This document shows positions 1 to 7,409 of a stretch of DNA of 64,000 nucleotides, in pieces. Numbering within the stretch: position 1 is the stretch's first letter; the number at the start of each line of letters is the position of its first letter. The notes beneath the pieces were generated by a model, which ran no database searches, had not been told where the DNA came from, and saw only the letters and a program-made list of their open reading frames with translations. Position numbers and translations under genes: made by a program. Where the stretch lies: contig NZ_JACIEH010000001.1 in assembly GCF_014196745.1 (NCBI RefSeq), positions 1,860,001-1,924,000 on the forward strand, given 5' to 3'. Origin of the DNA: Sphingomonas kyeonggiensis (GTDB lineage: Bacteria > Pseudomonadota > Alphaproteobacteria > Sphingomonadales > Sphingomonadaceae).

Positions 1-1294
1 CATCGTTGCCGATGAACTTCTCCGCCTTGGGATCCCATTTGAGACGGCGACCGGTCTTCATCGCGATGTGGTGGAGCAAGCAGGTCGAGCAGGCGCGGTG
101 CCCGATCTCGGCCGGCGCGCTGACCGGTACGCCCTTCAGGATGGCATCGAGCCAGTTCCGGTGCTGCTCGGGCGCCTTGTAGAGCTGCACTTCATTCGGC
201 CCGATCACGCTGTCGAGAATCTTCGGATCGCTGGCGGTGAGCGGAATGTCGGCGGGCTTGGATGGATCGGAGGACGAGACCGCGCCCGTACGCTGGACGA
301 ACACCCAGCCCTTGTCGCCGATGAACTTAACCCCGTTCGGCAGCGCGCCCGATATCGTCATCGTCACGCCATTGGCATAGCGGGCATGCGTCTCGAAGGG
401 TCCGTGCACGTCCCATAGCCCGGACTTGGGGAATTCCGCGCTGCCCCAGACCTCGACCGGGCCGCTATGCTCCATGTCCATGCCCCAATGGGCGATGTCG
501 ACATGATGCGCACCCCAGCCGGTGATCATGCCGGCGCCGAACTGCTCCATGCGCAGCCAGCCCGGGCGATCCTCGAAACTGTTCTGCGGGTGGACGCGGA
601 TCTCAGTGTAATATTGCTCGGGGGTGGTTCCCAGCCAGGCGTCGTAGTTGAGGTTGGCCGGGATCGGCATCTGCGGCGCCTCGGGCCCCGAGGGGTCGCC
701 GGGCAGGCCGATCTCGACATGCCTGAGCTTGCCGATCCGGCCGTTGCGGACCAGCTCGCAGGCGCGGTGGAATTGCGGCCAGGGGTCCTGCCCGCGCTGC
801 TGCGAGCCGATCTGGAGGATACGACCCGACTTCTTCACTTCGTCGGCCATCCGCCGGCCCTCGGCGATGGTCAGCGAGGCGGGCTTCTGCAGATAGACAT
901 GCTTGCCCGCCTGCACCGCATGCACGGCTAGCGGGGCGTGCTGGTGGTCCGGAGTGGAGACCAGCACCGCATCGATGTCCTTCGCCGCAAGCAGCTCGTG
1001 GTAATCGGTATAGCCGCGCGTGCCCGAATAAGGCTTGCCGGTGCTGGCGGCATAGCGGTCGTCGACCAGCTGCATGCCCGCGCCGAGCCGCTTGGTATCG
1101 ACATCGCACACCGCGACGATCTGGGCGTCGGCGTGCTTGTGGATTTCCTTCATGTCGTGGACGCGGCTGATCCGGCCGACGCCGATCGCGCCGATCGTCA
1201 CGCGGTTGGAGGGCGCATTCTGGCCGAACACGCTGGACGGCACGATCATCGGCGCCGCGATGGCACCCAAAGTCTGGCGTCTGGAAAGCCGCAT
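1..1294 (-). CDS. Tat-exported Gfo/Idh/MocA oxidoreductase (3' end cut by window)
   Basis: This is an NAD(P)-dependent sugar or polyol dehydrogenase-like protein of the Gfo/Idh/MocA family. The start at 1294 follows a strong AGGAGGAGAGG ribosome site. The N-terminus reads MRLSRRQTLGAIAAP, a twin-arginine signal, so export to the periplasm is expected. A Rossmann nucleotide-binding stretch (GAIGVGRISRVHD) follows. Further on come the family motif around YLQKPASLT, with the conserved lysine-proline, and the GWGAHHVDIAHWGMD segment typical of the C-terminal substrate domain. About 431 codons are visible and no stop is reached before base 1, so the protein is nearly complete. It is the last gene of a minus-strand operon, 26 bases after a second family member. 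The substrate cannot be told from sequence. Confidence 0.9.
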   Translation of the reverse strand, partial: MRLSRRQTLGAIAAPMIVPSSVFGQNAPSNRVTIGAIGVGRISRVHDMKEIHKHADAQIVAVCDVDTKRLGAGMQLVDDRYAASTGKPYSGTRGYTDYHELLAAKDIDAVLVSTPDHQHAPLAVHAVQAGKHVYLQKPASLTIAEGRRMADEVKKSGRILQIGSQQRGQDPWPQFHRACELVRNGRIGKLRHVEIGLPGDPSGPEAPQMPIPANLNYDAWLGTTPEQYYTEIRVHPQNSFEDRPGWLRMEQFGAGMITGWGAHHVDIAHWGMDMEHSGPVEVWGSAEFPKSGLWDVHGPFETHARYANGVTMTISGALPNGVKFIGDKGWVFVQRTGAVSSSDPSKPADIPLTASDPKILDSVIGPNEVQLYKAPEQHRNWLDAILKGVPVSAPAEIGHRACSTCLLHHIAMKTGRRLKWDPKAEKFIGND

Positions 1295-1320
1295 GCCCCT
1301 CTCCTCCTGTGTTGTCCGGT

Positions 1321-2466
1321 TCAGGCCGTGACCGGCCGCGTCGCGTTCTTCTGTGCGGTGAGCACCAGTTCGGCGGCGAGCAGGGCCTGTTCCTGGTCCT
1401 GCGCCACGCTGGAGCGCTCTATGATATCGGCGATGAATTGCGGGCCGAAGGGCAGCGGCACCTTGGAGCAGTCGATGTAGCGAACGCCCTGCTTGTCGCA
1501 GATCAGCAGGTGGTTGCCGCCGGGACGCCCGGCGATGTCGACGTACTTGCGCAGCTCGATATAGCCCTCGGTGCCGAGGATGAAGAGCCGGCCGTCGCCC
1601 CAGGTCGGCAAGCCGTCGGGCGTGAACCAGTCGACCCGGACATAGCCGGTGCCGCCGTCGCCGGTGAGCATCATGTCGCCGAAATCCTCGAAGTCCGGCT
1701 TGTCCGGCCATTTCAGGTTGCCGGTCTGCGCGGCAACGACATGCGCGGTCTTCGAACCGGTGTAGAACAGGAACTGATCGGCCTGGTGGCTGCCGATATC
1801 GGTGAGGATGCCGCCATAGCGGGCCTTGTCCCAGAACCAGTCCGGCCGGCCGGCGCCGACGCGGTGCGGGGCCAGGTTGACCGTCTGGATCACCTTGCCG
1901 ATCCGGCCCTGCTGGACCAGTTCGCCGGCATGGACGGCCGCGCGCACCTCGAGCCGCTCGGAATACAGGATCGCGAACTTGCGCCTGGTCTCGGCGATCG
2001 CCTTGCGGACCTCGGCGAGCTGGTCGAGCGACGTGATCGCCGGCTTGTCGCCGAGATAGTCCTTGCCCGCACGCATCGCCCGGATGCCGAGCGGCGCGCG
2101 CAGATCGGGGATCGGCGCGCCGACGATCAGCCTGATCGACTTGTCGCCCAGGATCTCGTCCTCGCTCCGCGCGATCTTCACGGCGTTGCCATAGCGCTTG
2201 CGGAACGTGTCGACCTGCCTGGGATCGGCCGAGAAGAACGCCTTGAGCACGCCGCCGCCGCGGATCATCGCGTCGGTCATCGAATAGATGTGCGCGTGGT
2301 CGAGCCCGATCACGCCGAAGTCGATCCGGTGCTTCACCCCAGGCTCGGGGCCCACCGGCGCGGCATTCTCCGAGGGTGCGTTGCCCGAGCTCTGCGACTG
2401 GGCGAGGACTTCGGGGGGCAGCATCGCGGCAATGCCCGCAATGCCGAGGATCGATCGGCGGTCCAT
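1321..2466 (-). CDS. Gfo/Idh/MocA family oxidoreductase with Tat-like signal
   Basis: This 381-residue protein is a second Gfo/Idh/MocA-type oxidoreductase. I chose the start at 2466 because it follows an AGGAGAG ribosome site and begins with MDRRSILGIAGIAAM, a twin-arginine-like export signal; the open frame extends further upstream without support. The nucleotide-binding region is near DFGVIGLDHAHIYS and lacks the canonical GxGxxG, having GLDHAH instead, as in some divergent subfamilies. The motif YLGDKPAITSLDQL holds the usual K-P pair, and GGILTDIGSHQADQF matches the conserved GG..D.G.H segment near the active site. It lies 14 bases after the cupin gene, so the two are probably co-transcribed. 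A periplasmic oxidoreductase acting on a sugar released by the GH97 enzyme is an inference. Confidence 0.88.
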   Translation of the reverse strand: MDRRSILGIAGIAAMLPPEVLAQSQSSGNAPSENAAPVGPEPGVKHRIDFGVIGLDHAHIYSMTDAMIRGGGVLKAFFSADPRQVDTFRKRYGNAVKIARSEDEILGDKSIRLIVGAPIPDLRAPLGIRAMRAGKDYLGDKPAITSLDQLAEVRKAIAETRRKFAILYSERLEVRAAVHAGELVQQGRIGKVIQTVNLAPHRVGAGRPDWFWDKARYGGILTDIGSHQADQFLFYTGSKTAHVVAAQTGNLKWPDKPDFEDFGDMMLTGDGGTGYVRVDWFTPDGLPTWGDGRLFILGTEGYIELRKYVDIAGRPGGNHLLICDKQGVRYIDCSKVPLPFGPQFIADIIERSSVAQDQEQALLAAELVLTAQKNATRPVTA

Positions 2467-2480
2467 CTCGTGCTCTCCTG

Positions 2481-2924
2481 TCACTTGGCCGGCGTGGCGG
2501 CGGTCTTCCAGTTGATAACGTGATAGGTGGCAGGGGTCCCGCCCGCATTGCGCAACGCATGTGGCGCGTTCGACGCATTGAAGATCACCGAGCCGGGCCC
2601 GAGCCGTTCCCATTTGCCGCCCGACAGCGTCTCGACGGTGCCGGTGTCGATGATCACCAGCTCCTCGTTGGGATGGGTATGCGGCGGATGCGAGGACAGG
2701 CCCGGGTTGAGCGTGGTGACATGCATCTCCAGCTCGTCGAGCGTCGCGGTGGGCCGGCGGACGAGGTCGCGGATTTCGCCGACATCGGTCTTCTTCACCG
2801 CCAGCTTGTTCCAGTCCCACACCGCGGGACCGAGGACATCGTGCTGCTGGGCGAGCGCACCGGCGCCCCAACCGCACAAGATCGCGACCGCGGCAATGCC
2901 GACGTCCCTACGCGTGATCCGCAT
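2481..2924 (-). CDS. Exported cupin-domain protein
   Basis: This small protein of about 147 residues has a single cupin barrel. The metal-binding motif is visible as HPPHTHPNEELVII, followed by the second cupin motif in the PGSVIFNASNAPHALRN stretch. The N-terminus (MRITRRDVGIAAVAI) carries a twin-arginine pattern and ends at an AxA-like site near GALAQ. The ATG at 2924 is preferred over the GTG one codon earlier because of the spacing from the AGGAGAGG ribosome site. It sits between the GH97 gene and two Gfo/Idh/MocA oxidoreductase genes. Similar exported cupins accompany sugar-acid and sugar-epimerase steps, but no specific reaction can be assigned here. Confidence 0.85.
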   Translation of the reverse strand: MRITRRDVGIAAVAILCGWGAGALAQQHDVLGPAVWDWNKLAVKKTDVGEIRDLVRRPTATLDELEMHVTTLNPGLSSHPPHTHPNEELVIIDTGTVETLSGGKWERLGPGSVIFNASNAPHALRNAGGTPATYHVINWKTAATPAK

Positions 2925-2978
2925 CACCCTCTCCTCTTTCGGAAAGAGCTAACATCAATTGTATGAGTTTTGAAACCC

Positions 2979-4931
2979 CTATTTCTCGAATATCGCCGCG
3001 GCCCCGCCATTGGCGGCGAGATCGAGCGTCAACGTCTCGCCATCGGCTACCCGCTTCCCGGTGACGATCGGCGTGTCGGGCCGGGCGCCGTCGGTCCACA
3101 GCCGCATCGCCCCGCCCCGCTTGCCGAGGAAGTCGAGCGACACGGTGACCGTGCGCGCCGTCTCGCTGTTCATCGCGCCGAGATACCAGCGGCTGCCCTT
3201 GCGGCGGGCCAGGACGATATACTCGCCCGTCTCGCCGGCGAGGTAGCGCGTCTCGTCCCAGCTCGCCGGCACCGCCTTGATGAAATCGAACCCGGCAGGG
3301 CTCGCGGCATAGGTGTCCGGGCTGTCGGACACCGCACCGATCGGCGAGAGGAAGACGACATACATCGCCAGCCCGTGCGCGCGGCTGGTCTGGACGAACG
3401 GCAGGTCGCCGCGGATGCGGAACTCGGCCGGCGTCACGTTGCGGAAACCGCCCGGCGTATAGTCCATCGGGCCGATCAGCCCGCGGGTGAAGGCGAGCAT
3501 CACATTGTGCCGCGAGGTCGCCCGCCGGCTCCACTTGTTGTACTCGGCCCCCATCACGCCTTCCTGGGTCATGAAGTTCGGCCAGGTGCGCGCCAGGCCG
3601 CGCGGCGGGAAGGCGCCGTGGAAATCGACCATCAGGTGATGGCGCGCCGCGGCACCGAGCGTGCGGGTGTACCAGTTGACCATCCACTGGTCGTCCCGGT
3701 CCATGAAGTCGATCTTGATGCCCGCGATGCCGAGCTTCTCGTAGAGCGTCAGCGCGTCCTCGAGCTGATCGTCGAGCGCCTGCCAGTGCATCCACACCCA
3801 GAGCCGGACCTTCTTCGAGCGGGCATAGTCGGCGACTTCCTGGAGGTTGATCGCATCGGCCCATTTGGTGATGTCGACGCCCGGGCGGCGCACCCCGCCC
3901 CCGCCGGCACCGGCATACCAGCCCTCGTCGATCATCGAATAAGGCAGGCCGTTGGCGGCGGCGAAGTCGATCAGCGCCTTGGCGACCGCAGTGGTACTGC
4001 GCTGGCCGGGCAGTGCCGCGATCGAAGGCCCGCTCCACCAGTCCCAGCTGGTCAGGCCCGGCTTGATCCAGCTGGTGTCCTCGATCCGGCTGGGGCTGGA
4101 AAGGTTGGTGACCAGGGTGCTCTCGTTGAGCTTGCCGAGCTGGTCGGCGAGCATCACCACGCGCCACGGCGTGACGATCGGGCTGCCGATGCGGGTGTGC
4201 ACCGCGATCCGGTAATCGTCGAGCGAGGGAGACAGTTTAAGCTGCAGCCCCGGCCCGCCATCGCCGCGACCGGTGAGGTACATGCCGGCGAAATCGAGCA
4301 GGTCCGCCTCGGTGATCGCGAAGGCGGCCTTGCCGGTCTCGCAGGCGAAGGGGAGATCGAAGAGATTGTGGTCACGCAGGTGCGGCAGGTCTACCGGATC
4401 GAACTCGCCTTCGTGGCTCGATCCGAACTTGCCGACGTTGAAGCCCCAGCATTTGTAGGTCGGCGGGAAATAGAAGCCCGTGCGCTCGTAGCGGATGATC
4501 GCGGCAGCGGTCTGGGGCTGGACCGGCACGACGGTGCGGAACGCCACGCCGTCGTCATAGGCGCGCAGCACGATGTCGAGCTTGCGCTTCGCCCCGCCCC
4601 GCTCCTGGAAATGGACGGTCAGCTGGTTGTAGTGATCGCGCCCTTCCGCTGCGGTGCCCGCGACGATCGGGTAGCGCGCATCGGCGCTGGCGGTCTCCGA
4701 TCCGGTGATGGCGAGATTATAGCCGAGCGTGTCGGTATCGAGATCGAGCAGGATCGGAGACGGCGCGATCACCAGATTGCCGCCGCGCGAAACGGCATAG
4801 GTCGGCGTGCCCGAGCCGTTGAGCTGGATCGCGATGCGATTGCTGCCATCGGGCGACACCGCGGTGAGGATCTGCTGCGCGGAAGCGGGCGCCGCGGAGA
4901 GCAGCGCGATTGCGGCAAGGAACAGCCTCAC
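2979..4931 (-). CDS. Glycoside hydrolase family 97 alpha-glycosidase, probably retaining (alpha-galactosidase-like)
   Basis: This 650-residue secreted enzyme matches the SusB/GH97 architecture: a Sec signal (MRLFLAAIALLSAAPASA), an N-terminal beta-supersandwich, a central barrel and a short C-terminal beta domain. In GIKIDFMDRDD, residue D408 sits where retaining GH97 enzymes have their nucleophile, and E463 in GAEYNKW lies 55 residues later. That spacing equals the one I recall for the retaining Bacteroides alpha-galactosidase (D415/E470), and inverting SusB-type members lack this aspartate. It therefore probably removes alpha-galactosyl or related residues from oligosaccharides in the periplasm. 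The start is GTG within GTGA, overlapping the stop of the upstream SGNH esterase gene by four bases, which suggests translational coupling. Confidence 0.9.
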   Translation of the reverse strand: MRLFLAAIALLSAAPASAQQILTAVSPDGSNRIAIQLNGSGTPTYAVSRGGNLVIAPSPILLDLDTDTLGYNLAITGSETASADARYPIVAGTAAEGRDHYNQLTVHFQERGGAKRKLDIVLRAYDDGVAFRTVVPVQPQTAAAIIRYERTGFYFPPTYKCWGFNVGKFGSSHEGEFDPVDLPHLRDHNLFDLPFACETGKAAFAITEADLLDFAGMYLTGRGDGGPGLQLKLSPSLDDYRIAVHTRIGSPIVTPWRVVMLADQLGKLNESTLVTNLSSPSRIEDTSWIKPGLTSWDWWSGPSIAALPGQRSTTAVAKALIDFAAANGLPYSMIDEGWYAGAGGGGVRRPGVDITKWADAINLQEVADYARSKKVRLWVWMHWQALDDQLEDALTLYEKLGIAGIKIDFMDRDDQWMVNWYTRTLGAAARHHLMVDFHGAFPPRGLARTWPNFMTQEGVMGAEYNKWSRRATSRHNVMLAFTRGLIGPMDYTPGGFRNVTPAEFRIRGDLPFVQTSRAHGLAMYVVFLSPIGAVSDSPDTYAASPAGFDFIKAVPASWDETRYLAGETGEYIVLARRKGSRWYLGAMNSETARTVTVSLDFLGKRGGAMRLWTDGARPDTPIVTGKRVADGETLTLDLAANGGAAAIFEK

Positions 4932-5650
4932 GCCTTGTGCGCCTTCAGCACCGGCGCGAGGACGCTCTCCATGGCGGCATAGCCCTGTTCGGTCGGGTGG
5001 ACGCCGTCATACGCCATGCCCGGTTTCATCGCCCCGGCTTCCGTCGCCAGCACGCCGGTATAGTCGACATAGACCGCGCGGGCGCGGCGGGCATAGTCCT
5101 TCAGCCACGCATTGATCGCCCTGATCGGCTGCACCGTCTCGAGGCCGGGGCGCCAGGGGAAATGATCGGCCGGCGGTACCGAGCCGAGCAGCACCTTGAT
5201 GCCGTTCGCCTGGGCCAGCTCGGTCATCATGCGGAGATTGTCGCAGCTCTGCTCGAGCGTGATCCTGCCGGTGTTGCCGGCGATATCGTTGGTGCCTGCC
5301 ATGATGTGGACCAGACGCGGCTTGAGCGCGATCACATCGGCCATCATCCGCAGCACCATCTGCGGCGTGGTCTGGCCACTGATCCCACGGCAGACCCGGC
5401 CGGGGGTGAAGAAGGCGGAATGCTTGGATGCCCAGCCCTCGGTGATCGAATCACCCATGAAGACGATGTCGACCTTCCGGCCCGAGGCGATCAGCTTCGC
5501 ATTGTCCGCGGCATAGCGGCCCAGCCAGGGCCAGTCTTCCTTGAGCTGGCGCTGGTGCTTGTCCTCCCAGCTCTCCTGCGCCTGGGCGGCACGGGCGGCG
5601 GCAGGAAGGAACAGGGCTCCGGCAAGGAACCCGCGGCGGACGATCGGCAT
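4928..5650 (-). CDS. SGNH/GDSL-family esterase with Tat signal
   Basis: This 240-residue hydrolase has all the SGNH blocks. Block I is GDSITEG with the nucleophile near S68, the block II glycine is in GISGQTT, block III is AGTND, and block V is YDGVHP with D215 and H218. The start at 5650 follows GGAG with a nine-base gap and gives MPIVRRGFLAGALFLP, a twin-arginine signal. Longer frames upstream have no ribosome site. The family includes carbohydrate acetyl esterases and lysophospholipases. Its four-base overlap with the GH97 gene favours a role in removing acetyl groups from the polysaccharide that GH97 attacks, but that is an inference from context. Confidence 0.88.
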   Translation of the reverse strand: MPIVRRGFLAGALFLPAAARAAQAQESWEDKHQRQLKEDWPWLGRYAADNAKLIASGRKVDIVFMGDSITEGWASKHSAFFTPGRVCRGISGQTTPQMVLRMMADVIALKPRLVHIMAGTNDIAGNTGRITLEQSCDNLRMMTELAQANGIKVLLGSVPPADHFPWRPGLETVQPIRAINAWLKDYARRARAVYVDYTGVLATEAGAMKPGMAYDGVHPTEQGYAAMESVLAPVLKAHKA

Positions 5651-5787
5651 CTCAGGCGTCTCCGGCATCGAACGGATACCGGGGACACTAGCCCGCCGGC
5701 TTTCCCGAAGAAAAGCCCGCAAGTTCTCTCCGGGACTGCCGTTTAGTGGATCGGCCCGGCATTGTGCGCGGATGTCGGGATCGCGTT

Positions 5788-5801
5788 CGACAGCGTTCGC
5801 G
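5788..5801. promoter_or_regulatory. Weak LacI-type operator-like site
   Basis: CGACAGCGTTCGCG keeps six of the eight fixed positions of the LacI-family pattern TGnnAnCGnTnnCA. Its reverse complement shares AACGCTGTCG with the palindrome upstream of the GH3 gene. It lies about 140 bases before the SGNH-GH97 genes. The match is short and could be chance. Confidence 0.25.
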
Positions 5802-5814
5802 CACCAGTTCGTTC

Positions 5815-5854
5815 CTTGCCGCCGGAGGGGGAGACCCGGGGATCCGGCGGCAAG
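5815..5854 (-). terminator. Long inverted repeat between the permease and esterase genes
   Basis: A perfect 12-base inverted repeat (CTTGCCGCCGGA with TCCGGCGGCAAG) encloses a 16-base loop and lies about 20 bases past the MFS stop. The stem can extend through GTTC/GAAC with one bulge. No run of T follows on either strand, so it may be a factor-assisted terminator or an RNA-stabilising hairpin rather than a classical intrinsic terminator. Confidence 0.4.
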
Positions 5855-5873
5855 CGAACGACTTCTTCTCCGA

Positions 5874-7208
5874 TCAGTGAACCGAAGAAACCCCGCCTTC
5901 GGCGCGGACCGTCGGCGCACGGCCGGCAGCGATCGCGAAGAAGCAGAGTGCGACATAGCAGATCGCCGGCACGATCAGCGCGAAGCTGTAGCCGTGCGAG
6001 CCCGAGACCAGGCCCACCAGCAGCGGCAGGATCGCGCCGCCGACGATGGCAGTGCAGAGCAGGCCCGAGGTCGATTCGGCGCTGGCGGTCGAGCGCTCCA
6101 GGGTGAGCGTGAAGATCACCGGGAACATGATCGAGTTGAACAGGCCGATCGAGAGCGCGACGAAGCCGGCGGTGACGCCGCCAACCGCGAAGACATAGAG
6201 GCACATGGCGGCGGCGATCGCGGTGAACAGCGCGAGCAGCTTGTGCGCCTTCACTACGGTGAGCAGGCCCGAACCGACCGCACGGCCGACCATCGCACCC
6301 AGCCAGTAGAAGGCGACCGCCTTGCCGGCTTCCTGCAGGGAGACGCCCTGCACGCCGTCGCTACCCATTGCGTAGCCGAGCAGCGGCACGCTGAAGGCGG
6401 CGTCGGAATGGCCCCAGATCGCGTTCGAGTTGAGGAACAGCGCCATCTGCGTACCGATCGACACTTCTGCGCCGACATAGAGGAAGATGGCCAGGCCGCC
6501 GAACAGCGCCCATTTCGACGAAAAGGCCGCGAACAGGCCGTCGCTGCTCGCAGCCGGTGCCGGAGCGGCCTCGGTCACGACGCGGCGGCTGAGGAAGAAG
6601 AACACCGCCAGCGCGGCGATCAGGCCGCAGATCCAGAAATAGGCGGAATCGATGCCGTGCAGCGCCTGGGCGCGGACTTCCGGCGTGATCACGGTGCCTT
6701 CCTTCACTTCGACGCCCTGCAGGAACAGATGCGCGCCGAGCAGCGGGCCCAGGAAGGTGCCGAAGGAGTTGAAGGTCTGGCTGAGCACCAGGCGGAAATG
6801 GCTGCCCTTCGGGTCACCCAGCGCCGCGGCGAGCGGGTTGGCCGCCACCTGCAGCACGGTGATGCCACTGGCCATCACGAACAGGCCGAGCAGCACCAGC
6901 CAGTAATTGGCGGCGTTGGCGGCGGTCAGCATGATCAGGCAGCCGGCGATCATCGTGATCAGCGCGGCGATGATCGAAGGCACCGCCTTCAGCCGCGAAA
7001 CCAGCGCCGAGGCCGGGATCGAGACGACGAAATAGGCGAAGAAGAACGCGAAGGCGCTCGCCTGGGCCTGGAAGTCGGTGAGCGTGAAGATGCCCTTCAC
7101 CGCGGCGACCAGCGGGTCGACCAGCGAGGTGATGAAACCCCAGGCAAAGAACAGGGTTGTGACGGCGGCGAACGCCAGCGTCGTCTGTGTGGAACGTGTA
7201 GATGCCAA
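5874..7208 (-). CDS. MFS sugar permease, FucP/glucose-galactose type
   Basis: This 444-residue, roughly 12-helix permease resembles the fucose/glucose-galactose symporter group. The first helix region reads TTLFFAWGFITSLVDPLV, as in FucP, and the GVTVLQVAANP-like segment (GITVLQVAANPLAAALG) is a hallmark of this branch. I chose the TTG at 7208 because GGGAGAGG precedes it by four bases and the first helix starts soon after. An ATG 84 bases upstream is in frame but would add 28 polar residues and would place an operator-like palindrome inside the gene. It heads the minus-strand sugar locus and probably imports the monosaccharide released by the downstream glycosidase across the inner membrane. 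Confidence 0.88.
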   Translation of the reverse strand: MASTRSTQTTLAFAAVTTLFFAWGFITSLVDPLVAAVKGIFTLTDFQAQASAFAFFFAYFVVSIPASALVSRLKAVPSIIAALITMIAGCLIMLTAANAANYWLVLLGLFVMASGITVLQVAANPLAAALGDPKGSHFRLVLSQTFNSFGTFLGPLLGAHLFLQGVEVKEGTVITPEVRAQALHGIDSAYFWICGLIAALAVFFFLSRRVVTEAAPAPAASSDGLFAAFSSKWALFGGLAIFLYVGAEVSIGTQMALFLNSNAIWGHSDAAFSVPLLGYAMGSDGVQGVSLQEAGKAVAFYWLGAMVGRAVGSGLLTVVKAHKLLALFTAIAAAMCLYVFAVGGVTAGFVALSIGLFNSIMFPVIFTLTLERSTASAESTSGLLCTAIVGGAILPLLVGLVSGSHGYSFALIVPAICYVALCFFAIAAGRAPTVRAEGGVSSVH

Positions 7209-7271
7209 GAAACCTCTCCCTGCGGACGTCGCCCGCTCCTTGCCACGGCGGGCGTTGGAGGGAAACTGGTC

Positions 7272-7285
7272 CGACAACGTTGCCA
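7272..7285. promoter_or_regulatory. LacI-family operator-like palindrome before the MFS permease
   Basis: CGACAACGTTGCCA fits TGnnAnCGnTnnCA at seven of eight fixed positions. It sits about 70 bases before the proposed TTG start of the permease. The same CGAnAnCGTTnCCA arrangement occurs on the other strand at 14692-14705 before the first halogenase-like gene. A LacI-family regulator gene with a matching hinge helix lies at 10521-11588. Confidence 0.5.
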
Positions 7286-7409
7286 CTGTCAAGTTACGTC
7301 GATGAATCCCCTAAATTCGACGCTCGCCACATGCGCCCCCTTTGGCTTAATAGCAGGCTGCGATTCAGGCCGTCCGGCGTAACGGGGCGGCCGTGAGGGA
7401 GATTTGCGA

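Noticed and set aside
2949-2967. GntR-like palindrome in the GH97-cupin gap (around CAATTG)
   Set aside because: Only the central six bases are symmetric; the flanks do not pair, so it is not distinguishable from chance in an AT-rich gap.
7208-7292. ATG at 7292 as the start of the FucP-like permease
   Set aside because: It would add 28 polar residues, has a weaker ribosome site than the TTG at 7208, and would place an operator-like palindrome inside the gene.
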